Assembly (NCBI RefSeq): GCF_010729305.1
Contig: NZ_AP022574.1
Coordinates: 5,332,001 to 5,396,000 of the forward strand
DNA: 64,000 nt
Source: Mycolicibacterium psychrotolerans
GTDB taxonomy: Bacteria; Actinomycetota; Actinomycetes; Mycobacteriales; Mycobacteriaceae
Direction: 5' to 3'
The position numbers and the translations under genes are program-made. Below are positions 25,325 to 34,243 of this stretch, in pieces. Numbering within the stretch: position 1 is the first letter of the stretch; every line of letters starts with the position of its first letter. The notes under the pieces were generated by a model, which was given only the letters and a program-made list of their open reading frames with translations, was not told where the DNA came from and did no database searches.

Positions 25325-26677
25325 ATGAGCCTCGACAACGACTTCGGCGACCCCACAAGTCGCTGGGCGTTCGAGACCAAGCAGGTGCACGCGGGCCAGA
25401 CGCCCGACGCGGCGACCGGCGCACGCGCCCTGCCGATCTACCAGACCACCAGCTACGCGTTCCGGGACACCGACCACGCCGCAGCGCTGTTCGGCCTGGC
25501 CGAGCCGGGCAACATCTACACCCGCATCATGAACCCGACGCAGGACGTCGTCGAGCAGCGCATCGCAGCGCTCGAGGGCGGCGTCGCGGCGCTGCTGCTG
25601 GCCTCCGGCCAGGCCGCCGAGACAATCGCCATCCTCAACCTCGCCAACAGTGGCGACCACATCGTGTCCAGTCCGCGGCTGTACGGCGGCACCTACAACC
25701 TGTTCCACTACACGCTGCCCAAGCTCGGCATCGAGGTCGGCTTCGTGGCGAACCCCGACGACCCGGAGTCGTGGCGGGCGGCGGTTCGGCCGAACACCAA
25801 GGCGTTCTTCGCCGAAACGATCTCCAACCCCCAGATCGACGTGCTCGACATCCCCGCGGTGTCCGCGGTGGCGCATGACAACGGGGTCCCGCTCATCGTC
25901 GACAACACGATCGCCACGCCCTACCTGATCCAGCCGATCAGCCACGGCGCCGACATCGTCGTGCACTCGGCCACCAAGTACCTCGGCGGGCACGGCACCA
26001 CGATCGCCGGCGTGATCGTCGACAGCGGCACGTTCGACTGGACCAACGGGCGCTTCCCCGGCTTCACCGAGCCGGATCCCAGCTACCACGGGGTGGTGTT
26101 CGCCGAACTCGGCCCGCCCGCCTACGCGCTCAAGGCGCGCGTGCAGTTGCTGCGCGACCTCGGGTCGGCGGCGTCGCCGTTCAACGCGTTCCTGATCGCC
26201 CAGGGCCTGGAGACGCTGAGCCTTCGCGTCGAGCGGCACGTGGCCAACGCCCAGAAGGTGGCCGAGTACCTTGCCGGCCACGAGGACGTCATCTCGGTGA
26301 ACTACGCGGGGCTGCCCAGCTCGCCGTGGTACGAGATCGGGAAGAAGCTGGCGCCCAAGGGAACCGGTGCGGTGCTGGCGTTCGAACTGGCCGGCGGCGT
26401 CGCTGCGGGCAAAGCGTTCGTCGACGCGCTGACGCTGCACAGCCACGTCGCCAACATCGGTGACGTGCGCTCGCTGGTGATCCACCCGGCGTCCACGACG
26501 CACCAGCAGCTCTCCCCCGAAGAGCAGCTCGCCAGCGGCGTGACGCCCGGGCTGGTGCGGCTCGCGGTCGGCATCGAGGGCATCGACGACATCCTCGCCG
26601 ACCTCGAGCAGGGCTTCGCGGCCGCCGAGCGCGTCGGCGCCACCGCTGATCCGCAGGTTCTCGAGGTTCAGACGTGA
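25325..26677 (+). CDS. metY: O-acetylhomoserine sulfhydrylase
   Basis: A 450-residue PLP enzyme of the Cys/Met metabolism family that converts O-acetylhomoserine and sulfide to homocysteine. The PLP lysine is in SATKYLGGHG (about residue 218), with the TISNP and VDNTIATPY segments typical of MetY. GGAGGAG sits eight bases before the ATG. It is controlled by the SAM-IV riboswitch and overlaps metX by four bases (GTGA). Confidence 0.92.
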   Translation: MSLDNDFGDPTSRWAFETKQVHAGQTPDAATGARALPIYQTTSYAFRDTDHAAALFGLAEPGNIYTRIMNPTQDVVEQRIAALEGGVAALLLASGQAAETIAILNLANSGDHIVSSPRLYGGTYNLFHYTLPKLGIEVGFVANPDDPESWRAAVRPNTKAFFAETISNPQIDVLDIPAVSAVAHDNGVPLIVDNTIATPYLIQPISHGADIVVHSATKYLGGHGTTIAGVIVDSGTFDWTNGRFPGFTEPDPSYHGVVFAELGPPAYALKARVQLLRDLGSAASPFNAFLIAQGLETLSLRVERHVANAQKVAEYLAGHEDVISVNYAGLPSSPWYEIGKKLAPKGTGAVLAFELAGGVAAGKAFVDALTLHSHVANIGDVRSLVIHPASTTHQQLSPEEQLASGVTPGLVRLAVGIEGIDDILADLEQGFAAAERVGATADPQVLEVQT

Positions 26678-27801
26678 CCATCGTGGATGTGGCGAACGAA
26701 CGCGTGGCGCTGCCGCCCGAAGGCGAGGTCGGCATCGTCGACATCGGACCGCTGACGCTCGAGAACGGCGCCGTCCTCGACGACGTCTCGATCGCGTTCC
26801 AGCGGTGGGGTGAGTTGTCGCCCAATCGGGACAACGTCGTGGTGGTCCTGCACGCGCTGACCGGCGATTCGCACATCACCGGACCCGCCGGACCCGGTCA
26901 TCCGACGCCGGGCTGGTGGGACGGGGTGGCCGGTCCCGGCGCCCCGATCGACACCGACCGGTGGTGCGCGATCTCGACCAACGTGCTGGGCGGATGCCGC
27001 GGCTCGACGGGCCCGAGCAGCATCGCTCCCGACGGAAAGGCTTGGGGCTCAAGGTTTCCCGCGACCACCGTGCGCGACCAGGTGGCTGCCGACGTGGCGG
27101 TGCTCGAGCGGCTGGGCATCACCGAGGTGGCCGCCGTCATCGGCGGCTCGATGGGCGGTGCGCGGGCGCTCGAGTGGATCGTCACCCGCCCCGACGCCGT
27201 GCGTGCCGCCCTGGTGCTCGCGGTCGGCGCGCGGGCCACGGCCGATCAGATCGGCACGCAGAGCACCCAGGTCGCGGCGATCACCTCCGACCCGGACTGG
27301 TGCGGCGGCGACTATCACGACACCGGGCGCTCCCCCGATGCCGGGATGGAGATCGCGCGCCGGTTCGCACATCTCACCTACCGCGGAGAGACCGAACTCG
27401 ACGAGCGGTTCGGCAATGCGGCGCAGCCCGGCGAGGATCCGACCACCGGCGGCCGGTACTCGGTGCAGAGCTACCTGGAGTACCAGGGCCGGAAGTTGGT
27501 GGCGCGCTTCGACGCCGGCACCTACGTCGCCCTGACCGATGCACTGTCCAGCCACGACGTCGGGCGAGGCCGCGGCGGGATCGAGGCGGCGCTGCGCGGC
27601 TGCCCGGTGCCCACGATCGTCGGCGGCATCACCTCCGACCGGCTGTATCCGCTTCGGCTGCAAGAGGAGTTGGCCGATCTGCTGCCGGGCTGTGACGGAC
27701 TGGACGTAGTCGACTCGATCTACGGGCACGACGGGTTCCTGGTGGAGACCGACGCGGTGGGCAAGCTGATCCGCCGCACGCTGGAGCTGGCCGCGCGGTG
27801 A
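26674..27801 (+). CDS. metX: Homoserine O-acetyltransferase
   Basis: A 375-residue alpha/beta-hydrolase-fold acyltransferase making O-acetylhomoserine from homoserine and acetyl-CoA. The nucleophile is in GGSMGGAR (Ser159), the aspartate in GITSDRLYPL (about 311) and the histidine in YGHDGFL (about 351). The GTG start overlaps the metY stop, and its own end overlaps the methyltransferase start, so these form a tight operon feeding methionine synthesis. Confidence 0.92.
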   Translation: MTIVDVANERVALPPEGEVGIVDIGPLTLENGAVLDDVSIAFQRWGELSPNRDNVVVVLHALTGDSHITGPAGPGHPTPGWWDGVAGPGAPIDTDRWCAISTNVLGGCRGSTGPSSIAPDGKAWGSRFPATTVRDQVAADVAVLERLGITEVAAVIGGSMGGARALEWIVTRPDAVRAALVLAVGARATADQIGTQSTQVAAITSDPDWCGGDYHDTGRSPDAGMEIARRFAHLTYRGETELDERFGNAAQPGEDPTTGGRYSVQSYLEYQGRKLVARFDAGTYVALTDALSSHDVGRGRGGIEAALRGCPVPTIVGGITSDRLYPLRLQEELADLLPGCDGLDVVDSIYGHDGFLVETDAVGKLIRRTLELAAR

Positions 27802-28529
27802 GCGGTTCGGCCGAACAGCGTTCGCTGTCCTTCGGCGCGGAGGCCGCCGCCTACGAACGCGGCCGCCCGTCGTATCCGCCGGAGGCGATCGACTGGCTGC
27901 TGCCCCCCGGTGCGCATACGGTGCTCGACCTGGGCGCCGGCACGGGCAAGCTGACCACGCGGCTCGTGGAGCGTGGCCTCGATGTCGTTGCCGTGGATCC
28001 GATTCCGGAGATGCTCGAACTACTGAGCGGCTCGCTTCCCGACACGCCTGCGCTGCTGGGCACCGCCGAGGACATCCCGCTGGCCGACGACAGTGTGGAC
28101 GCGGTGCTGGTCGCGCAGGCATGGCACTGGTTCGATCCCGAGCGTGCGCTCAAGGAAGTGGCGCGCGTACTGCGGCCCGGCGGCCGGCTGGGCCTGGTGT
28201 GGAACAACCGCGACGAACGCCTGGGCTGGGTCAAGGATCTCGGCCGGATCATCGGTCACGAGGTGGACCCGTTCAGTCAGACCGTGGAACTGCCCGCACC
28301 GTTCGGCGATGTCGCACGCCACCAGGTCGAGTGGACCAGTTACCTGACGCCCCAGGCACTCATCGATCTGGTCGCCTCCCGCAGCTACTGCATCACCTCC
28401 CCCGAGCAGGTGCGTACCCGCACGCTCGACCGGGTGCGCGAGCTGCTCACCACCCACCCCGCGCTCGCGAACAGCACGGGCCTGGCGCTGCCGTATGTGA
28501 CGGTGTGCGTGCGCGCCACGCTGAGCTGA
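27798..28529 (+). CDS. Class I SAM-dependent methyltransferase
   Basis: A 243-residue methyltransferase with the SAM-binding motif I VLDLGAGTGKLT (about 41-52), acidic loop VAVDPIPEML and motif LRPGGRLGLVW. The GTG overlaps the metX stop, so it is co-transcribed with the methionine genes under the SAM riboswitch, an arrangement shared with Rv3340-Rv3342 (recalled). Its substrate is unknown. Confidence 0.85.
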   Translation: MSGSAEQRSLSFGAEAAAYERGRPSYPPEAIDWLLPPGAHTVLDLGAGTGKLTTRLVERGLDVVAVDPIPEMLELLSGSLPDTPALLGTAEDIPLADDSVDAVLVAQAWHWFDPERALKEVARVLRPGGRLGLVWNNRDERLGWVKDLGRIIGHEVDPFSQTVELPAPFGDVARHQVEWTSYLTPQALIDLVASRSYCITSPEQVRTRTLDRVRELLTTHPALANSTGLALPYVTVCVRATLS

Positions 28530-28547
28530 GCCGAAAAGCGGCGGCCG

Positions 28548-29750
28548 TCAGGCGGCTTTCGTCCGCTCCCGGATCGCGGTGCGCAGGCCTCGCTTCGGGG
28601 TGCCGGGGCTGCGCTCGATGCGGCGGAAGCGTCGCTCGGAGTGCGTCTCGGGCGCATCGTCGCTGTCGGCCTTCAGGTACTTGTCCGGCAGCGCGAGCTT
28701 GAGGATGGTCCAGAACGACTGCCAGTACTGCCGTAGGAGCGGCCCGGTGGTGTAGGGCAGGTCGTACTTCTCGCACAGTTCACGCACCCGGACGCTGATC
28801 TCGGCGTAGCGGTTGCTGGGCAGGTCGGGGAACAGGTGGTGCTCGATCTGGTAGCACAGGTTGCCGCTCATGAAGGCCATGATCGGTCCGGCGTGAAAGT
28901 TGGCCGATCCGAGCATCTGTCGCAGATACCACTCGCCGCGCGTCTCGTTCTCGAACTCCTCGGCCGTGAACTTCTCCGCACCGTCCGGGAAGTGCCCGCA
29001 GAAGATCACCATGTACGCCCAGTAATTGCGGATCAGATTGGCCACCGCGTTGCACTTGAGCGTGTGCTTCCAGTTGGTTCCGGTCAGCGCGGGAAAGACG
29101 ATGTAGTCCTTGCCGACCTGCTTGCCGACCTTACGACCGATGATCTTGAGGTCCCGGCGCACCTCGCCCATCGACTTCTCACCCTTGCGGTACTTCGTCA
29201 CCTCGACACCGTGCAGGGCGACACCCCACTCGAACAGCGTGCCCAGCATCAGGTTGTAGACCGGGTTGCCGATCATCCACCGTTCCCAGCGCTGGTCACG
29301 GGTGAGCCGCATGATGCCGTAGCCGATGTCGTCGTCCAGACCGACGACGTTCGTGTACTTGTGATGGATGAAATTGTGGGACTTCTTCCAGTGGACCGAC
29401 GGTGACGTGGTGTCCCACTCCCATTCGGTCGAGTGGATCTCCGGATCGTTCATCCAGTCCCACTGGCCGTGAGTGATGTTGTGGCCGAGTTCCATGTTCT
29501 CGATGATCTTCGCCGTCGCCAGCATCGCCGTCCCGGCCACCCGGGCGATCCGGCTGCTACTCGCGAACAGCGCGATGCGGCCGCCCGCCGCCAGGCCCCG
29601 CTGCAGCTGGATGGTGCGCCGGATGTAGCGGGCGTCGCGTTCGCCGCGGGACTCCTCGATGTCCGCGCGGATCTGGTCCAGTTCGGCCGTCAACTGCTCG
29701 ATGTCGTCGTCGGTCAGGTGCGCATAGACCTTGATGTCGGTGATCGCCAT
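28548..29750 (-). CDS. Membrane fatty acyl-CoA desaturase (DesA3-like)
   Basis: A 400-residue di-iron desaturase. The three histidine boxes are HNITH (90-94), HNFIHH (125-130) and QIEHH (about 310). Hydrophobic spans between the boxes place it in the membrane. Homologues insert a delta-9 double bond into stearoyl-CoA, or act as linoleoyl-type desaturases. The gene directly follows its probable electron donor, the oxidoreductase upstream, as for M. tuberculosis desA3 and Rv3230c (recalled). Confidence 0.88.
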   Translation of the reverse strand: MAITDIKVYAHLTDDDIEQLTAELDQIRADIEESRGERDARYIRRTIQLQRGLAAGGRIALFASSSRIARVAGTAMLATAKIIENMELGHNITHGQWDWMNDPEIHSTEWEWDTTSPSVHWKKSHNFIHHKYTNVVGLDDDIGYGIMRLTRDQRWERWMIGNPVYNLMLGTLFEWGVALHGVEVTKYRKGEKSMGEVRRDLKIIGRKVGKQVGKDYIVFPALTGTNWKHTLKCNAVANLIRNYWAYMVIFCGHFPDGAEKFTAEEFENETRGEWYLRQMLGSANFHAGPIMAFMSGNLCYQIEHHLFPDLPSNRYAEISVRVRELCEKYDLPYTTGPLLRQYWQSFWTILKLALPDKYLKADSDDAPETHSERRFRRIERSPGTPKRGLRTAIRERTKAA

Positions 29751-29760
29751 GGAAGTCTCC

Positions 29761-30891
29761 TCAGATCTTGATGGTGCAGTCGCCGGATGCGGTGGACACG
29801 CAGGTCTGGATGCGGTCCCCCGCACCGTGTTCCTGCCCGGAGCGGATGTCCCGGACGTGCCCCTCCTCGAGCGGGAGCACGCAGGTCTGGCAGATGCCCA
29901 TCCGGCAGCCGAACGGCATCTGGATTCCGGCGTCCTCGCCGGCTTGCAGGATCGTGGTGGCGCCGTCGATCTCGGCGGACGTGTCCGAGATGCCGAAATA
30001 CACGGTGCCGCCCTCGCCGCCCTTGTCGGTGGCGGCGATGGTGAAGCGCTCCATGTGCAGCTGATCAGCCAGATCGTTTTCTTCCCAGACCTTTTCGGCC
30101 GCATCCAGCATCGCCGAGGGACCGCACGCCCACGCCGAGCGGTCCCGCCAGTCCCCGACGATCTGGTCGAGGTCGTCGAGCTCGACCTTGCCGTCGCGCT
30201 GCGTCAGCTGCAGATGCAGGCGATACCCGCGCTGCTGATGTTCCAGTTCCCGCAGTTCGTCGTGGAAGATGACCGACTCGGCGGACGGCGCGGAGTGCAC
30301 GTGCACGATGTCGGGTTGCTGATCTCGGGCGCGTAGGGAACGCAGCATCGCCATGATCGGCGTGATGCCGCTTCCCGCGGTGATGAAGAGCAATGACTCC
30401 GGTGGCGGATCGGGCAGCGTGAACTCCCCCTGCGGGGCGGCCAGCCGGATGATCGTGCCCGGTTGAACGCCGTCGACCAGGTGGGTCGACAGGAATCCCT
30501 CCGGGGTCGCCTTGACGGTGATCGAGATCTCGCCCTCGGCCTGCTCGGGGACCGAGGTGAGCGAATACGACCGCCAGTGCCAGCGACCGTCGACCCGCAG
30601 ACCGATGCCGACGTACTGGCCGGGCCGGTAGTCCCGGGCGAAGCCCCAACCGGGGCGGATGATCACCGTCGCGGAGTCCTCGGTCTCCGTTCGGACCTCG
30701 ACGATCTCTCCGCGCAGCTCCCGCGCCGACCAGAGCGGGTTGAGCAGGGACAAGTAGTCGTCGGGCAGTAGCGGCGTCGTCGCGCGGGCAGCCAGCCCGC
30801 GCACCATGTTGACCCAGCTTCCCGTCGGCGCCTCGACGTCACGCGCGGGCGCCTTGCTCCAGCGCGTCACCGTCTTCACCAGTCCGGCCAT
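29761..30891 (-). CDS. Ferredoxin reductase-type flavoprotein, electron donor to desaturase
   Basis: A 376-residue three-part protein: FAD-binding domain (HWRSYSL), NAD(P)H-binding domain (FITAGSGITPIMAML) and a C-terminal plant-type 2Fe-2S domain with FGCRMGICQTC and a distal cysteine (IQTCVS). It passes electrons from NADPH to the desaturase ten bases downstream. The ATG at 30891 has GGGGAGAG upstream. A 20-base perfect palindrome lies just before the gene. Confidence 0.9.
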   Translation of the reverse strand: MAGLVKTVTRWSKAPARDVEAPTGSWVNMVRGLAARATTPLLPDDYLSLLNPLWSARELRGEIVEVRTETEDSATVIIRPGWGFARDYRPGQYVGIGLRVDGRWHWRSYSLTSVPEQAEGEISITVKATPEGFLSTHLVDGVQPGTIIRLAAPQGEFTLPDPPPESLLFITAGSGITPIMAMLRSLRARDQQPDIVHVHSAPSAESVIFHDELRELEHQQRGYRLHLQLTQRDGKVELDDLDQIVGDWRDRSAWACGPSAMLDAAEKVWEENDLADQLHMERFTIAATDKGGEGGTVYFGISDTSAEIDGATTILQAGEDAGIQMPFGCRMGICQTCVLPLEEGHVRDIRSGQEHGAGDRIQTCVSTASGDCTIKI

Positions 30892-30918
30892 GACTCTCCC
30901 CAGATCGCATCGCGAACC

Positions 30919-30946
30919 CGTCGCTGTGACTGCAGTCACAGCAACG
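30919..30946. promoter_or_regulatory. Perfect palindrome upstream of the ferredoxin reductase-desaturase operon
   Basis: GCTGTGACTG (30923-30932) and CAGTCACAGC (30933-30942) form a 20-base perfect palindrome, extended by CGT/ACG arms after one mismatch to 28 bases. It begins 28 bases before the reductase ATG, so it is well placed as the operator for a TetR/FadR-type lipid-responsive repressor. The repressor is not identified; the TetR at 32459-33064 has a different palindrome. Confidence 0.65.
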
Positions 30947-30966
30947 ATGACGGACGGGGAGTATCC

Positions 30967-32466
30967 CTACCTGCCGGTAACGAAACATCTGTTCACCCAA
31001 CGCGCGAGCGCCGCCTCCACACCCGGGTGCGTGGGATCGTCGGTCGCCCAGGCGACGTAGCCGTCCGGCCGGATCAGCATCGCCGCGGGTCCGCCGGGGA
31101 TGCCGGCCCGCACCACATCGACCGAGCCGACGGCCGGGTCTGCCTCCGCGATGAGCAGCGAACGGGCACTGTGCAGCAGCTCGGCGACACGGCGACCGTC
31201 GTCGAGCTGCAGGTCGGGCACCAGGTGCCCCGACAGGGGATGCTGGTCGCCGACGTCGTAACGCACGTCGGAGCCCGCGAGCAGCCCGGCCATGTGGCGG
31301 GCCACGTCGGGCAGCGTCAGCAACTCGGCGAAAAGCTCGCGCAGCGAACCGATCTCGGGCCCGGGTGAGAACAGCGCGGTCTGCGCCATCGTCTGCATCA
31401 TCACCCGCCGACCGACCGGGTACCGCTCGGTCTGGTAGGTGTCCAGCAGACCGGGCGGGGCGCCGCCGCGCACCGTCGCCGCCAGTTTCCAGCCGAGGTT
31501 CATCGCGTCCTGCAGACCCAGATTGAGTCCGGGGCCGCCCATCGCCGAATGCACGTGGGCGGCGTCCCCGAGGAGGAGCACATGCCCGCACCGGTAGCGC
31601 TCGGCCTGGCGCGTGTTCTGCCCCGCGATGCGCCGCAGCGCGGGCGGGCCGTCGCCGCGCGGCGCCCCGATCGGGACGTCGACCCCCAGCACCCGGCGCG
31701 CGCTGCGACGCAACTCCGACAGCGTCAGCGGCTCGGCGTCGTCGACATCGTCTTCGGGACCGAACTCGATGGTGCCGAGCATCGGGTTGCCCTGACCGAG
31801 GTCGGCGAAGATGATGCCACCGTGATCGAGCCGGGTGTGCCCGAACGGCAGCCTGCCGTAGCCGGGCACCTCCAATCCGCCGTCGGCGGTGCGTAATTCG
31901 TCGGGGACGGCGACGTGCGCCAGCCGCGAGACGGTGTCGGAGGTGTGCCCGGGAAACGGGATGCCCACCAGCTTGCGCACGGTGCTGCGGCCGCCGTCCG
32001 CGCCGACGAGGTAGCGCGCGTCCAGCGTGACGCCGCCCTGCGGGCCGGCCACCGTCACGCGGACACCGTCGGGTCCGTCCGCCAGATCCTCCACTCCGTG
32101 ACCCCAGCGAACCTCGACACCGAGTTCTGCGGACCGCTCGAGCAGCAGGCGCACCAGCGTCGGCTGGGCGATCATCATCGCGTACATCGGGTTGTCGGCC
32201 AGGCCGGCCAAAGGCATGTGCATGCCCGAGAACATCCACGTGAGAAGGGGTTCCGGTGCAGAGGCGGCGCCGCTGAAGCGACGGTAGAGCCCGCGCATTT
32301 CGAGCTGGCGCACCACCTGGCCGACCAGACCGTTGGCCTTCGGCTCGGCACTGGGCCCCGGCAGACGGTCCAGGACGACGGGCTGCACGCCCGCCAGCGC
32401 CAGCTCGCACGCCAGCATCAGTCCGTTGGGGCCCGCTCCGGCGATCACGACGTCGACGTCAGGCAT
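30967..32466 (-). CDS. FAD-dependent aromatic monooxygenase (PheA/TfdB or Rox-like)
   Basis: A 499-residue group A flavoprotein monooxygenase: GAGPNG FAD motif (10-15), DG motif in LVGADGGRSTVRK, and GDAAHVHSAMGGPGLNLGLQDA near 275. It hydroxylates an aromatic or polyketide substrate using NAD(P)H and O2; the rifampicin monooxygenase subgroup is possible. The start overlaps the preceding tetR stop by eight bases, so the regulator and enzyme form one operon. Confidence 0.85.
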   Translation of the reverse strand: MPDVDVVIAGAGPNGLMLACELALAGVQPVVLDRLPGPSAEPKANGLVGQVVRQLEMRGLYRRFSGAASAPEPLLTWMFSGMHMPLAGLADNPMYAMMIAQPTLVRLLLERSAELGVEVRWGHGVEDLADGPDGVRVTVAGPQGGVTLDARYLVGADGGRSTVRKLVGIPFPGHTSDTVSRLAHVAVPDELRTADGGLEVPGYGRLPFGHTRLDHGGIIFADLGQGNPMLGTIEFGPEDDVDDAEPLTLSELRRSARRVLGVDVPIGAPRGDGPPALRRIAGQNTRQAERYRCGHVLLLGDAAHVHSAMGGPGLNLGLQDAMNLGWKLAATVRGGAPPGLLDTYQTERYPVGRRVMMQTMAQTALFSPGPEIGSLRELFAELLTLPDVARHMAGLLAGSDVRYDVGDQHPLSGHLVPDLQLDDGRRVAELLHSARSLLIAEADPAVGSVDVVRAGIPGGPAAMLIRPDGYVAWATDDPTHPGVEAALARWVNRCFVTGR

Positions 32467-33064
32467 CGGCGCGCTCCTCGGGCAGACCCGCACGGACGGC
32501 GGCGAACCCGCGTCGCAGCAGATCGACGAACGGCACCGGCGGGTCGGCGCCGACGTAGGCGTCCATCGCCGCATCGCTGACCGCGCGGATGACGCCTGCG
32601 ACGAGGCGGGGATACATGTCGCGTATCGGATCGGCACCCACCCGGTCGGCGATCGCGGCGACCCAGTCGTCGAAGAGTTGCGCGGACATCGCCTGCCGGG
32701 ACTCCGGCGCCGCCATCACGTCCATGATCGCGGCGCGCTGAGCCGCCGTCGGCACCACATCACCGGCACCCTCGGCCTCCAGCGGTGCGACGACCGCGGT
32801 CTCGATCGCCGACCACAGTGGCTCGGCGACCGGGCTGTCTCGGAACATGTTCAGCGCGAGACGCATTCGTTCGGTCTGCCGGTAGGCGACGGCCTCGAAC
32901 TTGTTGGTGAAGTAGTTGTTGAACGTCCGCAGGGAGACGCCCGCCCTCGCGGCGATGTCCTCGCGGGTGACAGCGTGCAGGCCGCGCTCGAAGGCGAGTT
33001 CGAGCGCGGCGTCGCTGAGCGCCCGGCGGGTGTCGAGCTTCTTGCGTTCGCGAAGTCCGGTCAT
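32459..33064 (-). CDS. TetR family regulator of the flavin monooxygenase
   Basis: A 201-residue TetR protein with HTH (ALSDAALELAFERGLHAVTREDIAARAGVSLRTFNNYF). It overlaps the monooxygenase gene by eight bases and lies behind a palindromic operator at 33086-33102, so it probably represses its own operon until an aromatic compound is present. A leading RERKKLDTR tract is typical of this group. Confidence 0.85.
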   Translation of the reverse strand: MTGLRERKKLDTRRALSDAALELAFERGLHAVTREDIAARAGVSLRTFNNYFTNKFEAVAYRQTERMRLALNMFRDSPVAEPLWSAIETAVVAPLEAEGAGDVVPTAAQRAAIMDVMAAPESRQAMSAQLFDDWVAAIADRVGADPIRDMYPRLVAGVIRAVSDAAMDAYVGADPPVPFVDLLRRGFAAVRAGLPEERADA

Positions 33065-33085
33065 GGACGCCACCGTACGCCGAAA

Positions 33086-33118
33086 CTTGCCCACTGGGCA
33101 AGATTGCACACCAGGCAA
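33086..33118. promoter_or_regulatory. TetR operator with second degenerate half-site pair
   Basis: CTTGCCCA-c-TGGGCAAG is a perfect 17-base palindrome (33086-33102) 21 bases before the tetR ATG. A weaker TTGC...GCAA pair (33104-33118) is centred 17 bases away. This fits cooperative binding of two TetR dimers. Confidence 0.6.
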
Positions 33119-33169
33119 CGTTCGCGTCGACCGCGTAGAAGTGCCGTCGGCGGGCAACACCGGCGGTCG

Positions 33170-33962
33170 TGACCACATACGCGGAGACCGCCGTACCCGG
33201 CTGGCTGGCGGCCGGCGGATGGGGCCTGTTCGCCGGTGCGGCGCTGGTGGTGGGCGCCGCCATCGCCTGGACCGTGCGGGTGCCCGCGCGCGTGGGGTGC
33301 CCGCGCGCGTGGTGGCCAGCGTCATGGCGTTCGGCGCCGGGGTACTGATCTCGGCGCTGGCCTTCGACCTCATGGACGAGGCCGAGCGAATCGGCGGACT
33401 GCTGCCCACCGCATGCGGTTTCGTCGGCGGTGCCCTGGCCTACGTACTCGCCAACACAGTGCTCTCCCGCCACGGCGCACGACACCGCAAGCGCTCCCAC
33501 GACCGGCAGCCGAGCGAGGAGCAGGCAGGCGGCAGCGGTGCCGCGATCGCCATCGGAGCGCTGCTCGACGGCATCCCGGAGTCGGTGGTGCTCGGCATCT
33601 CACTGATCGGCGGTCAGGGCGTCGGCCTGCCCGTCCTCGCGGCGGTGTTCATCTCGAACCTGCCCGAGGGACTGTCCAGCGCCGCCGGCATGAAGCAGGC
33701 CGGCCGCAGTGCGCGCTACGTGTTCGGCGTCTGGACCGGGATCGCCGTCATCAGCGGCGCCTCGGCGATGCTCGGTTACCTGCTGCTGGCGGGCGCCGCA
33801 CCGTCGCTCATCGCGGTGATCACCGCGGTCGCGGCGGGCGCCATCCTGGCGATGATCGCCGACACGATGGTGCCCGAGGCGTTCGAGGAGACACACATCT
33901 TCACCGGGCTCATCACGACGGTGGGATTCTTGATCGCCTTCGCGATCGAGCGGATCGGTTAG
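33170..33962 (+). pseudogene. ZIP-family metal transporter, frameshifted by a 17-bp tandem duplication
   Basis: Encodes a ZIP/ZupT-like divalent metal permease. From the GTG at 33170 the first helix (GLFAGAALVVGAAIAWTV) reads normally, then the frame is lost at a tandem repeat of GGGTGCCCGCGCGCGTG (33278-33294 and 33295-33311). Removing one copy restores the sequence ...RVPARVVASVMAFGAG, followed by the remaining helices with IPESVVLG and SNLPEGLSSA metal-binding motifs. As sequenced the product stops early near 33350; a restart at the ATG at 33324 would lack helix 1. Probably a recent inactivation or a variable switch. Confidence 0.8.
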
Positions 33963-34243
33963 CTGGTGCCCAGCGGGTCGATCGTCCACGCGATGTAGAG
34001 CATCGCCGCGCTGACCGACGCGGTCGTCGCGACGTCGACGACCCTGCTGCGCACCGCCAGCAGACCCACGCGATCCTCGGGCAACGCCAGCCGCAGCGCC
34101 GAGGCGACGCCGACTCCGATGGCCATCACCAGTGCGCCGCGGCGCCAGTAGCCGGCGGCGACCAGCAAAAACGCCGCCACCAGACAGAGACCGACGGCCA
34201 GGATCGGCCACTGCCCGGCGAACACCCTGCGCGCGAACCTCAC
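33959..34243 (-). CDS. DUF3017 small membrane protein
   Basis: A 94-residue protein with three hydrophobic segments (PILAVGLCLVAAFLLVAAG, ALVMAIGVGVASALRLAL, ASVSAAMLYIAWTI). It overlaps the folD stop through GTGA, the same arrangement as Rv3356c-Rv3355c (recalled). Function unknown. Its stop overlaps the convergent ZIP gene. Confidence 0.8.
   Translation of the reverse strand: MRFARRVFAGQWPILAVGLCLVAAFLLVAAGYWRRGALVMAIGVGVASALRLALPEDRVGLLAVRSRVVDVATTASVSAAMLYIAWTIDPLGTS

Noticed and set aside
33170..33350. Short ORF ending near 33350 as a complete small membrane protein
   Set aside because: Its first helix continues perfectly into the ZIP frame once the 17-base duplication is removed, so it is a truncated start rather than a separate gene.
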